Assembly: GCF_007753095.1 (NCBI RefSeq)
Contig: NZ_CP036348.1
Span: forward strand, 3,472,001 to 3,536,000
Direction: 5' to 3'
Length of the DNA: 64,000 nt
Source of the DNA: Rosistilla carotiformis
GTDB lineage: Bacteria; Planctomycetota; Planctomycetia; Pirellulales; Pirellulaceae
Part shown: piece by piece, positions 45,547-54,085 of the stretch
Numbering within the stretch: the first letter of the stretch is position 1
How the letters are laid out: every line of letters starts with the position of its first letter
Notes under the pieces: generated by a model
Told to the model about the DNA's origin: nothing
Database searches by the model: none
Seen by the model: the letters and a program-made list of their open reading frames with translations, nothing else
Translations under genes and position numbers: made by a program

Positions 45547-45706
45547 GATTCCCACCAAATTGAATTGATTCTCAGCGATTTAGGTCGATTCCCGCTGACT
45601 TGAATCGATTCCCGCTGACTTGAATCGATTCCCGCTGACTTGAATCGATTCCCGCTGACTTGAATCGATTCCCGCTGACTTGAATCGATTCCTACCGGCT
45701 TAATTC
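45547..45706. repeat. 20 bp tandem repeat array with palindromic junctions
   Basis: Eight 20-base units run from 45547 to 45706. Five are identical, GATTCCCGCTGACTTGAATC (45587-45686); two before and one after are degenerate. At each junction of intact units the sequence GAATCGATTC forms a perfect 10-base palindrome, so these palindromes repeat every 20 bases, close to two helical turns. The array ends 22 bases before the DUF1559 start codon, so it lies across the promoter or leader of that gene. It is not CRISPR-like (no spacers). Confidence 0.95.
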
Positions 45707-45728
45707 TCACCAAACCAGGCGCAGTAGA

Positions 45729-46694
45729 ATGAATTTTGTAAACGTTTCCGGCAAGCGTCGAACGCTTGTACGCGGTTTCACCTTAGTGGAACTGTTAGTT
45801 GTGATCGCGATTATCGGAATTCTGGTCGGTTTGTTGCTTCCGGCGGTTCAAGCGGCTCGCGAGGCGGCGCGACGGATGCAGTGCAGCAACAACCTCAAGC
45901 AAATGGGGCTTGCGCTGCACAATTACCACGATACCTATCGATGCTTTCCAGCAGGTTACATATATCGGGGTACCGCCTTCAACAATCAGCCAGAATGGGG
46001 CTGGGGCGTGGCGATCTTACCGTTTGTTGAACAGCAACCGTTGTATGATGCATTGCAGTCCACAACACGCACACTAAATCAAGTTCTCAACGCAGCGTCC
46101 ACCGATCCAAGTCCTGAACGGACGCTTGTGCAGACGACGTTGGACTTCTACCGCTGCCCGTCCGACACCGGTCCGGATATTGCAGATAGCGAAATGCCGA
46201 ATTTTGGCACTTTTACCAACCCGCGTGTGGCGCTTTCTAATTATGTAGGAAATGCCGGTTGGCAAGATCAGCCTGCCCGGGCGGATAAGGTCCGAGGTAT
46301 GTTTTTTGGAAACAGTTTTCTCAAGTTCGCGCATGTACTGGATGGCAGTTCGAACACGATCTTTGTTTCGGAACGTGACTACAGAAGGACCCACGCGGCA
46401 TCCTGGCTGGGGATTGGGAACAATAACTTGGGCGCGTCGAACCACGCTACATTGAAGGCATTGTTTCGCGGCTACTTCAACATCAATTACGATTACGCGA
46501 CCTTGAATAGCGGCAACACGGGCAAGGGCTGGGGGAGCCTTCATCCCGGCGGCCTACAAGTGTTGATGGTCGATGCTTCGACCCACTTTCTATCGGAAAC
46601 GGTCGAGCGTGAGTCGTCAATCGCTGGACAAATCGGTGTTTTGAACGCAATGCTCTGGCGAGACGACGGGCAGCCCTTCAAATCGCCATTCTAG
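45729..46694 (+). CDS. DUF1559 prepilin-like protein
   Basis: 321 residues: basic leader, [29 protein letters not shown], then a DUF1559 body and C-terminal [21 protein letters not shown], where the usual ADGS reads VDAS. The last ~30 residues are unusual for the family. It begins directly behind the 20 bp repeat array and ends 29 bases before a strong terminator. A lipoprotein gene follows that was cut by an insertion element. Probably exported and surface exposed; function unknown. Confidence 0.92.
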   Translation: MNFVNVSGKRRTLVRGFTLVELLVVIAIIGILVGLLLPAVQAAREAARRMQCSNNLKQMGLALHNYHDTYRCFPAGYIYRGTAFNNQPEWGWGVAILPFVEQQPLYDALQSTTRTLNQVLNAASTDPSPERTLVQTTLDFYRCPSDTGPDIADSEMPNFGTFTNPRVALSNYVGNAGWQDQPARADKVRGMFFGNSFLKFAHVLDGSSNTIFVSERDYRRTHAASWLGIGNNNLGASNHATLKALFRGYFNINYDYATLNSGNTGKGWGSLHPGGLQVLMVDASTHFLSETVERESSIAGQIGVLNAMLWRDDGQPFKSPF

Positions 46695-46723
46695 TTTGCG
46701 CCCCGCCGACTGCTACACTCTCG

Positions 46724-46765
46724 CGACGCCTCGGAAAACACAATCTTCCGAGGCGTCGTTTTCTT
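46724..46765 (+). terminator. Rho-independent terminator after the DUF1559 gene
   Basis: A perfect 13-base stem, CGACGCCTCGGAA paired with TTCCGAGGCGTCG, with loop AACACAATC, is followed by TTTTCTT. It lies between the DUF1559 gene and the lipoprotein gene, 32 bases before the latter, so the lipoprotein gene would need readthrough or its own start. Confidence 0.88.
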
Positions 46766-47154
46766 ATTCATCATTCCCCTTCCCTATTGATATACAAATG
46801 ATAAAATCAACTGTTCTTCCGCTGACGTTTTTGCTGGCATGCGCTCTCATTGCAGGCTGTAACTCAGGTGTTGAACTCGCCACGGTCACAGGAACCGTCA
46901 TGCTAGACGGCCAACCTGCGGAAGGGTTGGAAATTGAGTTCGCCCCAACAAATCCTGGCGTTACCTCAGTCGGCCTCGGTTTCACTCAAGCCGATGGTTC
47001 GTATTCACTTCACTACCCCGGGGACGACAATGCCGGCGCACCTCCGGGCGACTACGTTGTTCGGATTCGCGGTGCAGAACGCGATGATGCTCCGATGTTG
47101 AAAGTCGTCGACAACTATAACACCAAGTCTGAATTGACAGCCACTGTAGAACGA

Positions 47155-47164
47155 GGCGCCAATA
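47155..47164. repeat. Left 10 bp target duplication GGCGCCAATA
   Basis: Identical to bases 48426-48435 on the other side of the element. The perfect copy means insertion was recent or is under little drift. Ten bases is within the 8-10 bp range known for ISAs1-family elements. Confidence 0.95.
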
Positions 47165-48425
47165 CAGGGCAATCGTACGTCGATTTTGTTTTTGGTCTAA
47201 GTATTGCGTGGAGGTTGGCTGAGTCAAGTTGCTTCGACGAGAAGCTTTGTTGTTCCTGCACGGAGGTGTTTATCGATGACTGGGCCAGCTGCAATTGTTT
47301 CAAAATGTTTTGAAAACATTACCGATCCGCGCGTTGATCGTGGCCACAACTATGATCTCGTGGAAATGATCTTCATCACGCTGACCGCTGCGGTCTGCGG
47401 TGCGAACGGCTGGGTTGATGTGGAGCGCTTCGCCAAGGCAAAAATCGATTGGTTTCGACGTTATGTCAAACTCGACAATGGAATCCCTAGTCACGACACC
47501 CTTGGCCGCGTCTTCTCGAACCTCGACACCGGAGAGTTTCTCACAGCGATGCATCAATGGGTCGATCATTTTGCCAGTTCGCTGCGAGACAAAGGTGTTG
47601 CCATCGACGGGAAGGTCTTGCGTGGCTCATTTGATCACGCTGCGGGCAAGAGCCCACTACATACCATTACCGCCTTTGCCACCGAGACAAAGCTGGTGCT
47701 CCGACAAATGCCTGTCGACGATAAAAGCAACGAAATTCCTGCCGTTCCCCAGTTGCTCGAACTGCTTGACCTTGCTGGATCCGTGGTCACGCTCGACGCG
47801 ATGCATTGCCAGAAAGAGACCGCCAAACGGATTGTCGCCGCAGAGGCAGATTACATTCTGACGGTCAAAGGTAACCAAGGGAATCTTGCGAATCGATTGT
47901 CAGAACTGTTCCTTGAGTATGGTGAACAGCGATACCGTGTCGAAGGATTACGCAAGCATGTAACGGTGGAAACATCGCGTGGTCGCGACGAGCGCCGTGA
48001 GTACTACACAATCGCCGTTCCAGGCGAACCGCTCTTTGCTGACTGGGCCGGTATCAAATCGATTGGAATGATCTTCCGCGTCCGTGACGATGGCAATGTG
48101 AGGCATTCCGAGGCGACGTACTTCATTAGCAGCCTGCCGCCCAAGGTGAAAAAGCTGAGCCGGCGGATTCGCGATCACTGGAAGATTGAGAACAGCGAAC
48201 ACTACATTTTGGATGTAACTTTTTCCGAAGACGCCAGTCGAATTCGCGCGGGCAGTTCACCAGAAATCTCCGCTGCATTTCGCCGAATGGCGTTGAATAT
48301 TTTGCAGCAGGACACAACCGTGAAAGACTCGATTCGCGGCAAACGACTCCGTGCGGGCTGGGACGAAACCGTTCTTGATGCCATTTATGCCGGTTTCAAC
48401 AGGGCTTGAACGTGCGATTGCCCTG
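47165..48425 (+). mobile_element. Complete ISAs1-family insertion sequence
   Basis: The element is 1261 bp, with inverted ends CAGGGCAATCGTACGT (47165-47180) and ACGTGCGATTGCCCTG (48410-48425). These pair over 16 bases with one mismatch. It carries one transposase gene and is flanked by a perfect 10 bp direct duplication. The transposase stop codon abuts the right end. It inserted near the 3' end of a lipoprotein gene, in the same orientation. All features expected of an active copy are present. Confidence 0.95.
47276..48409 (+). CDS. ISAs1-family transposase
   Basis: From the ATG at 47276, which has GGAGG ten bases before it, 377 residues, the normal ISAs1 length. DDE-type catalytic residues lie in VAIDGKVLRGS, VVTLDAMHCQKE and the later RDHWKIENSEHYILDVTFSED region with the YILTVKGNQ strand. 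It catalyses cut and paste or copy of the element using the inverted ends. The gene is intact, so the copy may move. Lipoprotein-gene transcription reads into it in the same direction, which may supply expression. Confidence 0.96.
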   Translation: MTGPAAIVSKCFENITDPRVDRGHNYDLVEMIFITLTAAVCGANGWVDVERFAKAKIDWFRRYVKLDNGIPSHDTLGRVFSNLDTGEFLTAMHQWVDHFASSLRDKGVAIDGKVLRGSFDHAAGKSPLHTITAFATETKLVLRQMPVDDKSNEIPAVPQLLELLDLAGSVVTLDAMHCQKETAKRIVAAEADYILTVKGNQGNLANRLSELFLEYGEQRYRVEGLRKHVTVETSRGRDERREYYTIAVPGEPLFADWAGIKSIGMIFRVRDDGNVRHSEATYFISSLPPKVKKLSRRIRDHWKIENSEHYILDVTFSEDASRIRAGSSPEISAAFRRMALNILQQDTTVKDSIRGKRLRAGWDETVLDAIYAGFNRA

Positions 48426-48435
48426 GGCGCCAATA
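48426..48435. repeat. Right 10 bp target duplication GGCGCCAATA
   Basis: Second copy of the target site. The original lipoprotein sequence resumes at 48436 and runs to its stop at 48462-48464. Confidence 0.95.
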
Positions 48436-48741
48436 CCATCGACTTCGAGGTTACCAGCAAGTAGGGCAAGCCGAATCGATACTGCCAACAGCGACCGCTG
48501 ATAGAGTGTCAGCTGTCGCTGTCCGATCAAGGCGCTGCGAAGGAGCAAGCAGTGGAGACCAATTCCGATGGGATCCGTGAAACGCTAGAGCCAATATGCG
48601 TTCAGTCCCAATATCCCAAGGACGGAGCCGTTCTCTACGCCGGATCGATGGTCTCTGACAAGGCATTTCCGGTTCCCCGTGCGGAGCGTTATGATGAGCT
48701 CTATACGCTCGTGCGTAGCGACTCCCCCGAACTTGCCAACC

Positions 48742-49935
48742 ATGGAAATCAAAATGCATCGAACGATCACTCGTTTTGTTCTCCCCGTCGGTCTCTTGGG
48801 CTTGGTGATTCTTGCCGCCATCGCCCAACCGCCAGGATTCGACCGCGAGATCTCTCAAGCGTTTCGTGGGATCTTTCCGGGGGCGAAGCCGGAACCGGGA
48901 CTGTTCCCGATCGAATCGACAGGCGTTTCGACGCGGCCGGTGATGGAAGCTGCCGATGCGTTTCTGGGGACGTTGAGCGAACCGCAACGCGCGCGGACGA
49001 CGTTCCCGGTCGATGATATCGAGTGGCGGAAATGGGCGAACCAACATTCGTACAAGCGGCAAGGCGTCAGCTTTGAAGAGATGAACGAAACGCAGCGCAC
49101 AGCCGCCTTCGACATGCTGCAAGCCGGCTTGAGTGCCAAGGGACTGAAGAAGACTCAGGACATCATGAAGTTGAACGAGACGCTCGCCGAGCTCTCGGGC
49201 AAGTTCGACGAATACGGGCAATGGTTGTACTACATCACGATCATGGGCGAACCGTCGCAGACCGAGCCTTGGGGCTGGCAGCTGGATGGCCATCACTTGG
49301 TGATCAACTATTTTGTGTTGGGAGATCAGGTTGTGATGTCGCCGGTCTTCATGGGCAGCGAACCGATCCGTGCCGATTCGGGTAAGTTCAAGGGAACGGT
49401 TGTCATGCAGGACGAACAGGATAAGGGCTATACGTTCATGCAATCGTTGGATCCGCAGCAGCGAACCGAAGCGGTGCTGTCGAGTCAAAAAGGAGGAACT
49501 AACAATCTCGCCGAAGCGTTCCACGACAACATCGATCTCGATTACGCGGGCATCCCAGGGAAGAAGTTGGACGAAAAACAACGGCAACTGTTGCTGGAAC
49601 TTATCGCGGAATACGTCGGCAACATGGCCGATGGTCACGCCAAGGTGAAGATGTCCGAAGTCGAAAAGCACCTCGATCGGACCTGTTTCGCTTGGATCGG
49701 AGAAACCGATCCCGAAGGCGTTTTCTATTACCGTGTCCACAGCCCGGTGATCCTTATCGAATTCGATCACCAACGCCGGATCGCTCCGCAACGTGGGCGA
49801 ATTCCTGTGCGAGAACATATCCATACCGTCGTCCGAACGCCTAACGGCAACGACTACGGCAAGGATCTTCTGCGACAACACTACGAAAAACACCATCACC
49901 CCCATCCTCACGAGGATGCAAAACCGGCAAAGTAG
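48742..49935 (+). CDS. DUF3500-like secreted protein
   Basis: The ATG at 48742 is used (48754 is an alternative); both give a signal peptide ([21 protein letters not shown]); 397 residues. Conserved features are [24 protein letters not shown], then [11 protein letters not shown]-like [33 protein letters not shown] and a C-terminal [13 protein letters not shown]-like IEFDHQ. These mark the DUF3500 family, whose function is unknown; some members resemble hydrolases with His pairs. The end HHHPHPHED is His-rich and may bind metal. It stands alone after the IS-disrupted gene. Confidence 0.85.
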   Translation: MEIKMHRTITRFVLPVGLLGLVILAAIAQPPGFDREISQAFRGIFPGAKPEPGLFPIESTGVSTRPVMEAADAFLGTLSEPQRARTTFPVDDIEWRKWANQHSYKRQGVSFEEMNETQRTAAFDMLQAGLSAKGLKKTQDIMKLNETLAELSGKFDEYGQWLYYITIMGEPSQTEPWGWQLDGHHLVINYFVLGDQVVMSPVFMGSEPIRADSGKFKGTVVMQDEQDKGYTFMQSLDPQQRTEAVLSSQKGGTNNLAEAFHDNIDLDYAGIPGKKLDEKQRQLLLELIAEYVGNMADGHAKVKMSEVEKHLDRTCFAWIGETDPEGVFYYRVHSPVILIEFDHQRRIAPQRGRIPVREHIHTVVRTPNGNDYGKDLLRQHYEKHHHPHPHEDAKPAK

Positions 49936-50171
49936 GCAGCCAGCTAACGGGGATCTCACCAACCTTGGACGGTGGCGAGTGGACCGCGGGGCGGGATCTG
50001 GTAGGATAATGAAGCGTTTCGTCGCGTCGGTGTTTTCCGCATCGACGCCGTCGTTTCGCCATCGCTCTTAGCGCGATGACTCATCTCTGATTCCACCACT
50101 CGATCTCAACCGCTGCAAGCTGTCGATTGCCATCGACCTCAGCGCACGCGATCCACCTATTTCGAAATCGC

Positions 50172-51896
50172 ATGACAAACGAAGCCGCCTCGGCCGCGAT
50201 CGCTGAGATCAATCCGGAACAACTGCCGGTTCCAAAGCACAAGTTGCACGGTTGGACCCATTTCGCGGGACTCTACGCCGGCGAACACGTCGCGGCGACC
50301 GAGTTTGTGATCGGCGCGACCTTCGTCGCCCTCGGTGCGACGACGATGGACATCTTGATCGGTCTGTTGATCGGCAACGTGCTGGCGATCCTCAGCTGGA
50401 CTCTGATCACGACGCCAATCGCGGTTCAAACGCGGCTGAGTCTGTACACGTACCTGCACAAGATCGCCGGCGATTCGATGAGCGATCTTTACAACTGGGC
50501 CAACGTCCTGATCTTCACGGTGATCTCCGCCGCGATGATCACGGTCTCCAGCACGGCGGTGCGGTTGTTGTTTGGCATCCCCGCGCAATTGCAGTGGTAT
50601 CCGACGAACAGTCTTTTTGTGTTGGTCGTCGTCGGCGTTGGGATGATCGTTGTCCTGGTGGCGATGTACGGGTTCAACGCCGTCGCCGAGTTCTCGGGGA
50701 TCTGCGGTCCATGGTTGGTCGTGATGTTTGTCTGCGGCGCGTTTGCGTTGTTCCCAGCCCTTGCCGATTCGGTGCTCGGCCGCACGCAACTGACAAGTTT
50801 CGCCGACTTCATCACGATCGGCGATCAATCGATTTGGACGGGACTGAACAGCGAGGGGAAGCCGGGGATCGGTTTGTGGGAGGTGATCGGTTTCGCATGG
50901 GCTGCCAACACGATCACCCACTTCGGCCTGATCGACATGGCGCTGCTGCGTTACGCAAAACGATCGATCTATGGACTGTGCACCAGTGCCGGAATGTTGT
51001 TTGGTCACTACATCGCCTGGATCGCTTCGGGCATCATGGGAGCCGGAACCGCAGTGCTGCTGCAGCGCACGATTGTCGAACTCGATCCCGGCGACGTGGC
51101 TTACCAAGCGTTGGGGCTTTCGGGATACGTGATCGTGATCATCGCCGGTTGGACGACAGCCAACGCGAACCTGTACCGCGCCGGCCTGGCGGCTCAAGCG
51201 ATTTTTCACAAGCACTCGCGGATGCAAGTCACCTTCACCGTCGGCGTCGTCACCGTCGTGATCGCCTGCTTCCCGTTTGTCTACAAACAGATCCTGCCGC
51301 TGCTGACCTACGCCGGATTGATCGTCGTTCCGGTCGGCGGAATCGTCTTCGCCGAACACGTCCTCTTCCCGCGTCTCGGCCTGACCCGATACTGGGCGAA
51401 ATATCGCGGGCTAACGCACAGCACTCCCGCCGTCGCCGCTTGGGCTGCCGGGCTGGTGTTTGGTTTTGGACTGAACTACTTGCAAGTCATCTCCTTCTTC
51501 TATCTGTTCCTGCCGACTTGGGCGGTCACGATCGTGCTCTATACGATCTTGGCGAGTCTCTACGGAGCCCGCGACAGCTATCCTGCCGAAGAAGCGGCCG
51601 AACGCGACAGAAACGAAGCGATTAAAGAGTTCCAGACGCAACAAGCTCTCGCCGAAGGGACGCCCGGACACGATACCTCCACGTTGCACAAGATCCTGCG
51701 TGGCGTCGCTTGGCTGTCGCTGGGGCTCACGCTGACCCTCGGATTGGTGGTGATGTTTGGCAGCTCCGACATGGCTGCTTACGAAAGCAACGTCGCCATT
51801 TTTTACACGTGGGGATTTATCTTCACGATCGTCTATTTCGTCTCCGCCTATTGGGCATTGAAACACACGAAATCACTCCAACAAGCTCGAACATGA
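50172..51896 (+). CDS. NCS1-type permease (purine/cytosine permease-like)
   Basis: From the ATG at 50172, 574 residues with about 12 membrane segments. GEHVAATEFVIGATFVALGATT near the start, GIPAQLQWYPTN, and WTTANANLYRAGLAAQAI (the substrate site segment in the middle) recall nucleobase/cation symporter-1 members. A hydrophilic region at about 455-505 separates the last membrane segments. The polyol dehydrogenase gene downstream overlaps by four bases (ATGA), so the substrate may be a polyol or sugar acid rather than a base. Direction of transport is inward by family. Confidence 0.85.
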   Translation: MTNEAASAAIAEINPEQLPVPKHKLHGWTHFAGLYAGEHVAATEFVIGATFVALGATTMDILIGLLIGNVLAILSWTLITTPIAVQTRLSLYTYLHKIAGDSMSDLYNWANVLIFTVISAAMITVSSTAVRLLFGIPAQLQWYPTNSLFVLVVVGVGMIVVLVAMYGFNAVAEFSGICGPWLVVMFVCGAFALFPALADSVLGRTQLTSFADFITIGDQSIWTGLNSEGKPGIGLWEVIGFAWAANTITHFGLIDMALLRYAKRSIYGLCTSAGMLFGHYIAWIASGIMGAGTAVLLQRTIVELDPGDVAYQALGLSGYVIVIIAGWTTANANLYRAGLAAQAIFHKHSRMQVTFTVGVVTVVIACFPFVYKQILPLLTYAGLIVVPVGGIVFAEHVLFPRLGLTRYWAKYRGLTHSTPAVAAWAAGLVFGFGLNYLQVISFFYLFLPTWAVTIVLYTILASLYGARDSYPAEEAAERDRNEAIKEFQTQQALAEGTPGHDTSTLHKILRGVAWLSLGLTLTLGLVVMFGSSDMAAYESNVAIFYTWGFIFTIVYFVSAYWALKHTKSLQQART

Positions 51897-53395
51897 ACCG
51901 ACAGCTTCCCCTGACGCAACAGAACCTCGATCAACTTCCCAGCCAAATCGCCCGGCCGACTTACGACCGCAGTCGCCTGACGACGGGGATCGTTCACGTC
52001 GGGGTGGGCGGATTCCATCGCGCTCACGAAGCGTTTTACACCGACCAATTGCTCGAGGCCGGCGGCGATCCGCAGTGGGGAATCTGCGGCGTCGGTCTGC
52101 GAGAACCGGACCGCAAGATGGCGACGATTCTGCGAGACCAAGACTACTTGTATACGCTGATCGTCAAGCGTCCCGACGGTGGGATCGAAACGCGAGTCAT
52201 CGGATCGATCGTCGATTTTCTGATGGGATGCGACGACCCGGCAGCCGTCATCGACCGGATGGCTGATCCCGCGACGAAGATCGTTTCGCTGACGATCACC
52301 GAAGGGGGCTACAACGTCGATCCGGCGACGGGTGAATTCAACGCGTCGAATCCCGATGCGCAGCACGACATCGATCACCCGTTGCAACCACGGTTGGTCT
52401 TCGGATTTATGACCGCGGCAATGGCGAAGCGTCGCCAACAGGGGCTGCCCGCGTTTACTGTCCAATCGTGCGACAACATCCAGCACAACGGTGATCTGAC
52501 GCGGAAGATGCTGATCGGATTTGCGCGGCTGCAAGATCCGCAGCTGGCCGACTGGATCGAGCAAGAAGTCAGCTTCCCCAACGCGATGGTCGACCGGATC
52601 ACCCCCGTGACCAGCGACGCCGACATCGATTTCCTGCGCACCGAGTTCGGCCTGGACGACAAGTGGCCCGTCGCCTGTGAACCGTTTTGCCAATGGGTTG
52701 TCGAAGACGACTTCTCCGCCGGACGACCCGACTGGCAGGATGTTGGCGTGCAGTTTGTTCCCGATGTGACGCCCTACGAGAAGATGAAGCTGCGGCTGTT
52801 GAACGCCGGGCATTCGGTGTTGGGGATTCTTGGATCGGTCTTCGGGCACGAGACGATCGACCAAGCGATCGATGACGATCTGTTCGCCCAGTACCTTCGC
52901 CAATTCTTCGACCGCGAAGCGACGCCGGTGTTGGATGCCGTCGCTGGCATCGACTTAGACGAATACAAACAGACCTTGATCGAGCGGTTCGGCAATCCCA
53001 AAATCCGGGACAGTCTTTCGCGGATCCGCCTGGAGAGTTCCAGCAAACTGCCGGTCTTTCTGATCCCAACGATCCGGGAGAACTTGGCCAGCGGCGGCAG
53101 CATCCGCTACGCCACGCTAGTCCTCGCCGCCTGGTGTTATTACAGCGACAAACAAGTCGATCGACACGGCAAGGCGTTGGAAATCACCGACGGTCTAAAA
53201 ACGGAACTCCACGCCGCGGCAAGGAAAACCGGCGATGACCCGTTAGCGTTTTTGAAAGTCCAATCGGTCTTCGGGGACCTCGCCGAGAACCAGCGATTCA
53301 CAAAGACCTACGCCGACCTGATCGATCGCATCTACAGCAACCCCGACGTCACCGCGACGATGCAAGCGATACTGAGCGACGAAAGCAATTCCTAA
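51893..53395 (+). CDS. Mannitol dehydrogenase family (long-chain polyol dehydrogenase/hexuronate reductase)
   Basis: 500 residues; the ATG overlaps the permease stop as ATGA. Begins with GIVHVGVGGFHRAHEAFYTDQL, the NAD-binding GxGxxG-like start, and holds KLRLLNAGHSVLGILG, the catalytic Lys-x4-Asn-x2-His signature of long-chain mannitol dehydrogenases. It would interconvert a polyol and ketose, or fructuronate and mannonate. Family members in this size range include mannitol, arabinitol, fructuronate and tagaturonate enzymes; sequence alone does not decide. Coupling with the permease suggests uptake and oxidation of one substrate. Confidence 0.92.
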   Translation: MNRQLPLTQQNLDQLPSQIARPTYDRSRLTTGIVHVGVGGFHRAHEAFYTDQLLEAGGDPQWGICGVGLREPDRKMATILRDQDYLYTLIVKRPDGGIETRVIGSIVDFLMGCDDPAAVIDRMADPATKIVSLTITEGGYNVDPATGEFNASNPDAQHDIDHPLQPRLVFGFMTAAMAKRRQQGLPAFTVQSCDNIQHNGDLTRKMLIGFARLQDPQLADWIEQEVSFPNAMVDRITPVTSDADIDFLRTEFGLDDKWPVACEPFCQWVVEDDFSAGRPDWQDVGVQFVPDVTPYEKMKLRLLNAGHSVLGILGSVFGHETIDQAIDDDLFAQYLRQFFDREATPVLDAVAGIDLDEYKQTLIERFGNPKIRDSLSRIRLESSSKLPVFLIPTIRENLASGGSIRYATLVLAAWCYYSDKQVDRHGKALEITDGLKTELHAAARKTGDDPLAFLKVQSVFGDLAENQRFTKTYADLIDRIYSNPDVTATMQAILSDESNS

Positions 53396-53429
53396 CCGGA
53401 GCGTCCCCCGGTCAAGCCGAGTCCCCCGC

Positions 53430-53545
53430 CCGTTTTGCATTCGTTTTGCGGAGCGAAGCTCCAGCCATTTGCTTAGCCCAGGCCAACGGCCTGGTTGGCG
53501 TGATTGCCAAGTGAAATCCATAGGGCCAACGGCCCGGCTATTTGC
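53430..53545. repeat. 116 bp palindromic-repeat unit, copy A
   Basis: Contains AGCCCAGGCCAACGGCCTGG and AGGGCCAACGGCCCGGC, each able to fold into a hairpin around AAC. About 97 per cent identical to bases 53802-53917, 372 bases on. Starts 35 bases after the stop of the polyol dehydrogenase gene. Noncoding on inspection, with frames that run through without features. Confidence 0.9.
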
Positions 53546-53573
53546 GAGGGGCGGATCGATTTGCTAACAAATT

Positions 53574-53634
53574 GCCGGGCCGTTGGCCCTTCCGGTTTTC
53601 GCGTGTCATGGGGTCCCAGGCCGTTGGCCTGGGC
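53574..53634. repeat. Inverted partial copy of the palindromic repeat
   Basis: GCCGGGCCGTTGGCCCT (53574-53590) and CCCAGGCCGTTGGCCTGGGC (53615-53634) are reverse complements of the two hairpin cores in copies A and B, in mirrored order with similar spacing. So A and this part form a large inverted repeat. Confidence 0.85.
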
Positions 53635-53801
53635 TATGCAAATCGCCTGGCCTTCAGCCCTGCATCCGAAACCGGTGCGCCCGCGTTGCGGTCGATGGAA
53701 TGCTACGGCGATAGTGTCCGGCCCGAGAGATCCCGAAGGGATGAAAGATGGTAGCCGGAGGCCGTCCCGCAGCGGCGCACCTCCGGAGGCGAGGCCGCCA
53801 T

Positions 53802-53917
53802 CCGTTTTGCATTCGTTTTGCGGAGCGAAGCTCCAGCCATTTGCTAAGCCCAGGCCAACGGCCTGGGTGGCGTGATTGCCAAGTGAAATCCATAGGGCCA
53901 ACGGCCCGGCGATTTGC
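53802..53917. repeat. 116 bp palindromic-repeat unit, copy B
   Basis: Second near-identical copy in the same orientation as A, with only a few base changes. It ends about 170 bases before the RND adaptor gene and thus lies in its upstream region. Sequences of this kind (GGCCAACGGCC) look like a dispersed genomic repeat family. Confidence 0.9.
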
Positions 53918-54085
53918 TTTCTTAATGCGTCGATCTGCCCGAATTTCCCTGTCTTTCGCGATTCTTGCGAAAAATTGGCCCCGCCCGGCGAGCGTTTTCG
54001 CATGACTTGGGGACGAGTTCACCGAGTGCGGGGCAGAGCGCTCGACCTTCCACCAGCAAAACACCCCTCCGATTGGGACAACCGC

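Larger units (their letters stand above)
46798..48464 (+). pseudogene. Lipoprotein gene split by an ISAs1-family element
   Basis: The intact part begins at the ATG 46798 with a lipoprotein signal (MIKSTVLPLTFLLACALIAG then Cys21) and a small beta-rich domain of the carboxypeptidase-regulatory-like kind (VTGTVMLDGQPAEGLEIEF). At base 47164 the insertion element enters. The present frame continues into the element and stops at 47313, giving a chimera of 171 residues with an alien, Cys-rich tail. Without the element and one copy of the target duplication, bases 46798-47164 join 48436-48464 and the frame ends as ERGANT-IDFEVTSK-stop, 131 residues, the expected end for this family. So the original gene can be read exactly. 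The chimera keeps 122 native residues and may still fold. It follows a DUF1559 gene. Confidence 0.9.

Noticed and set aside
45241-45558. 105-codon minus-strand frame in the gene-free stretch
   Set aside because: Runs into the tandem repeat array at its 5' end and has irregular composition; no support as a gene.
45547-45706. CRISPR array
   Set aside because: Units of 20 bases are contiguous without spacers and no cas genes are near; it is a tandem repeat.
48451-49962. 503-codon open frame opposite the DUF3500-like gene
   Set aside because: Composition is Arg/His-rich as in antisense frames, and the plus-strand protein has a signal peptide and family motifs.
50157-51625. Long frames in two other registers over the NCS1 permease gene
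   Set aside because: They are low-complexity Arg/Asp/His-rich strings; the permease frame has proper membrane helices.
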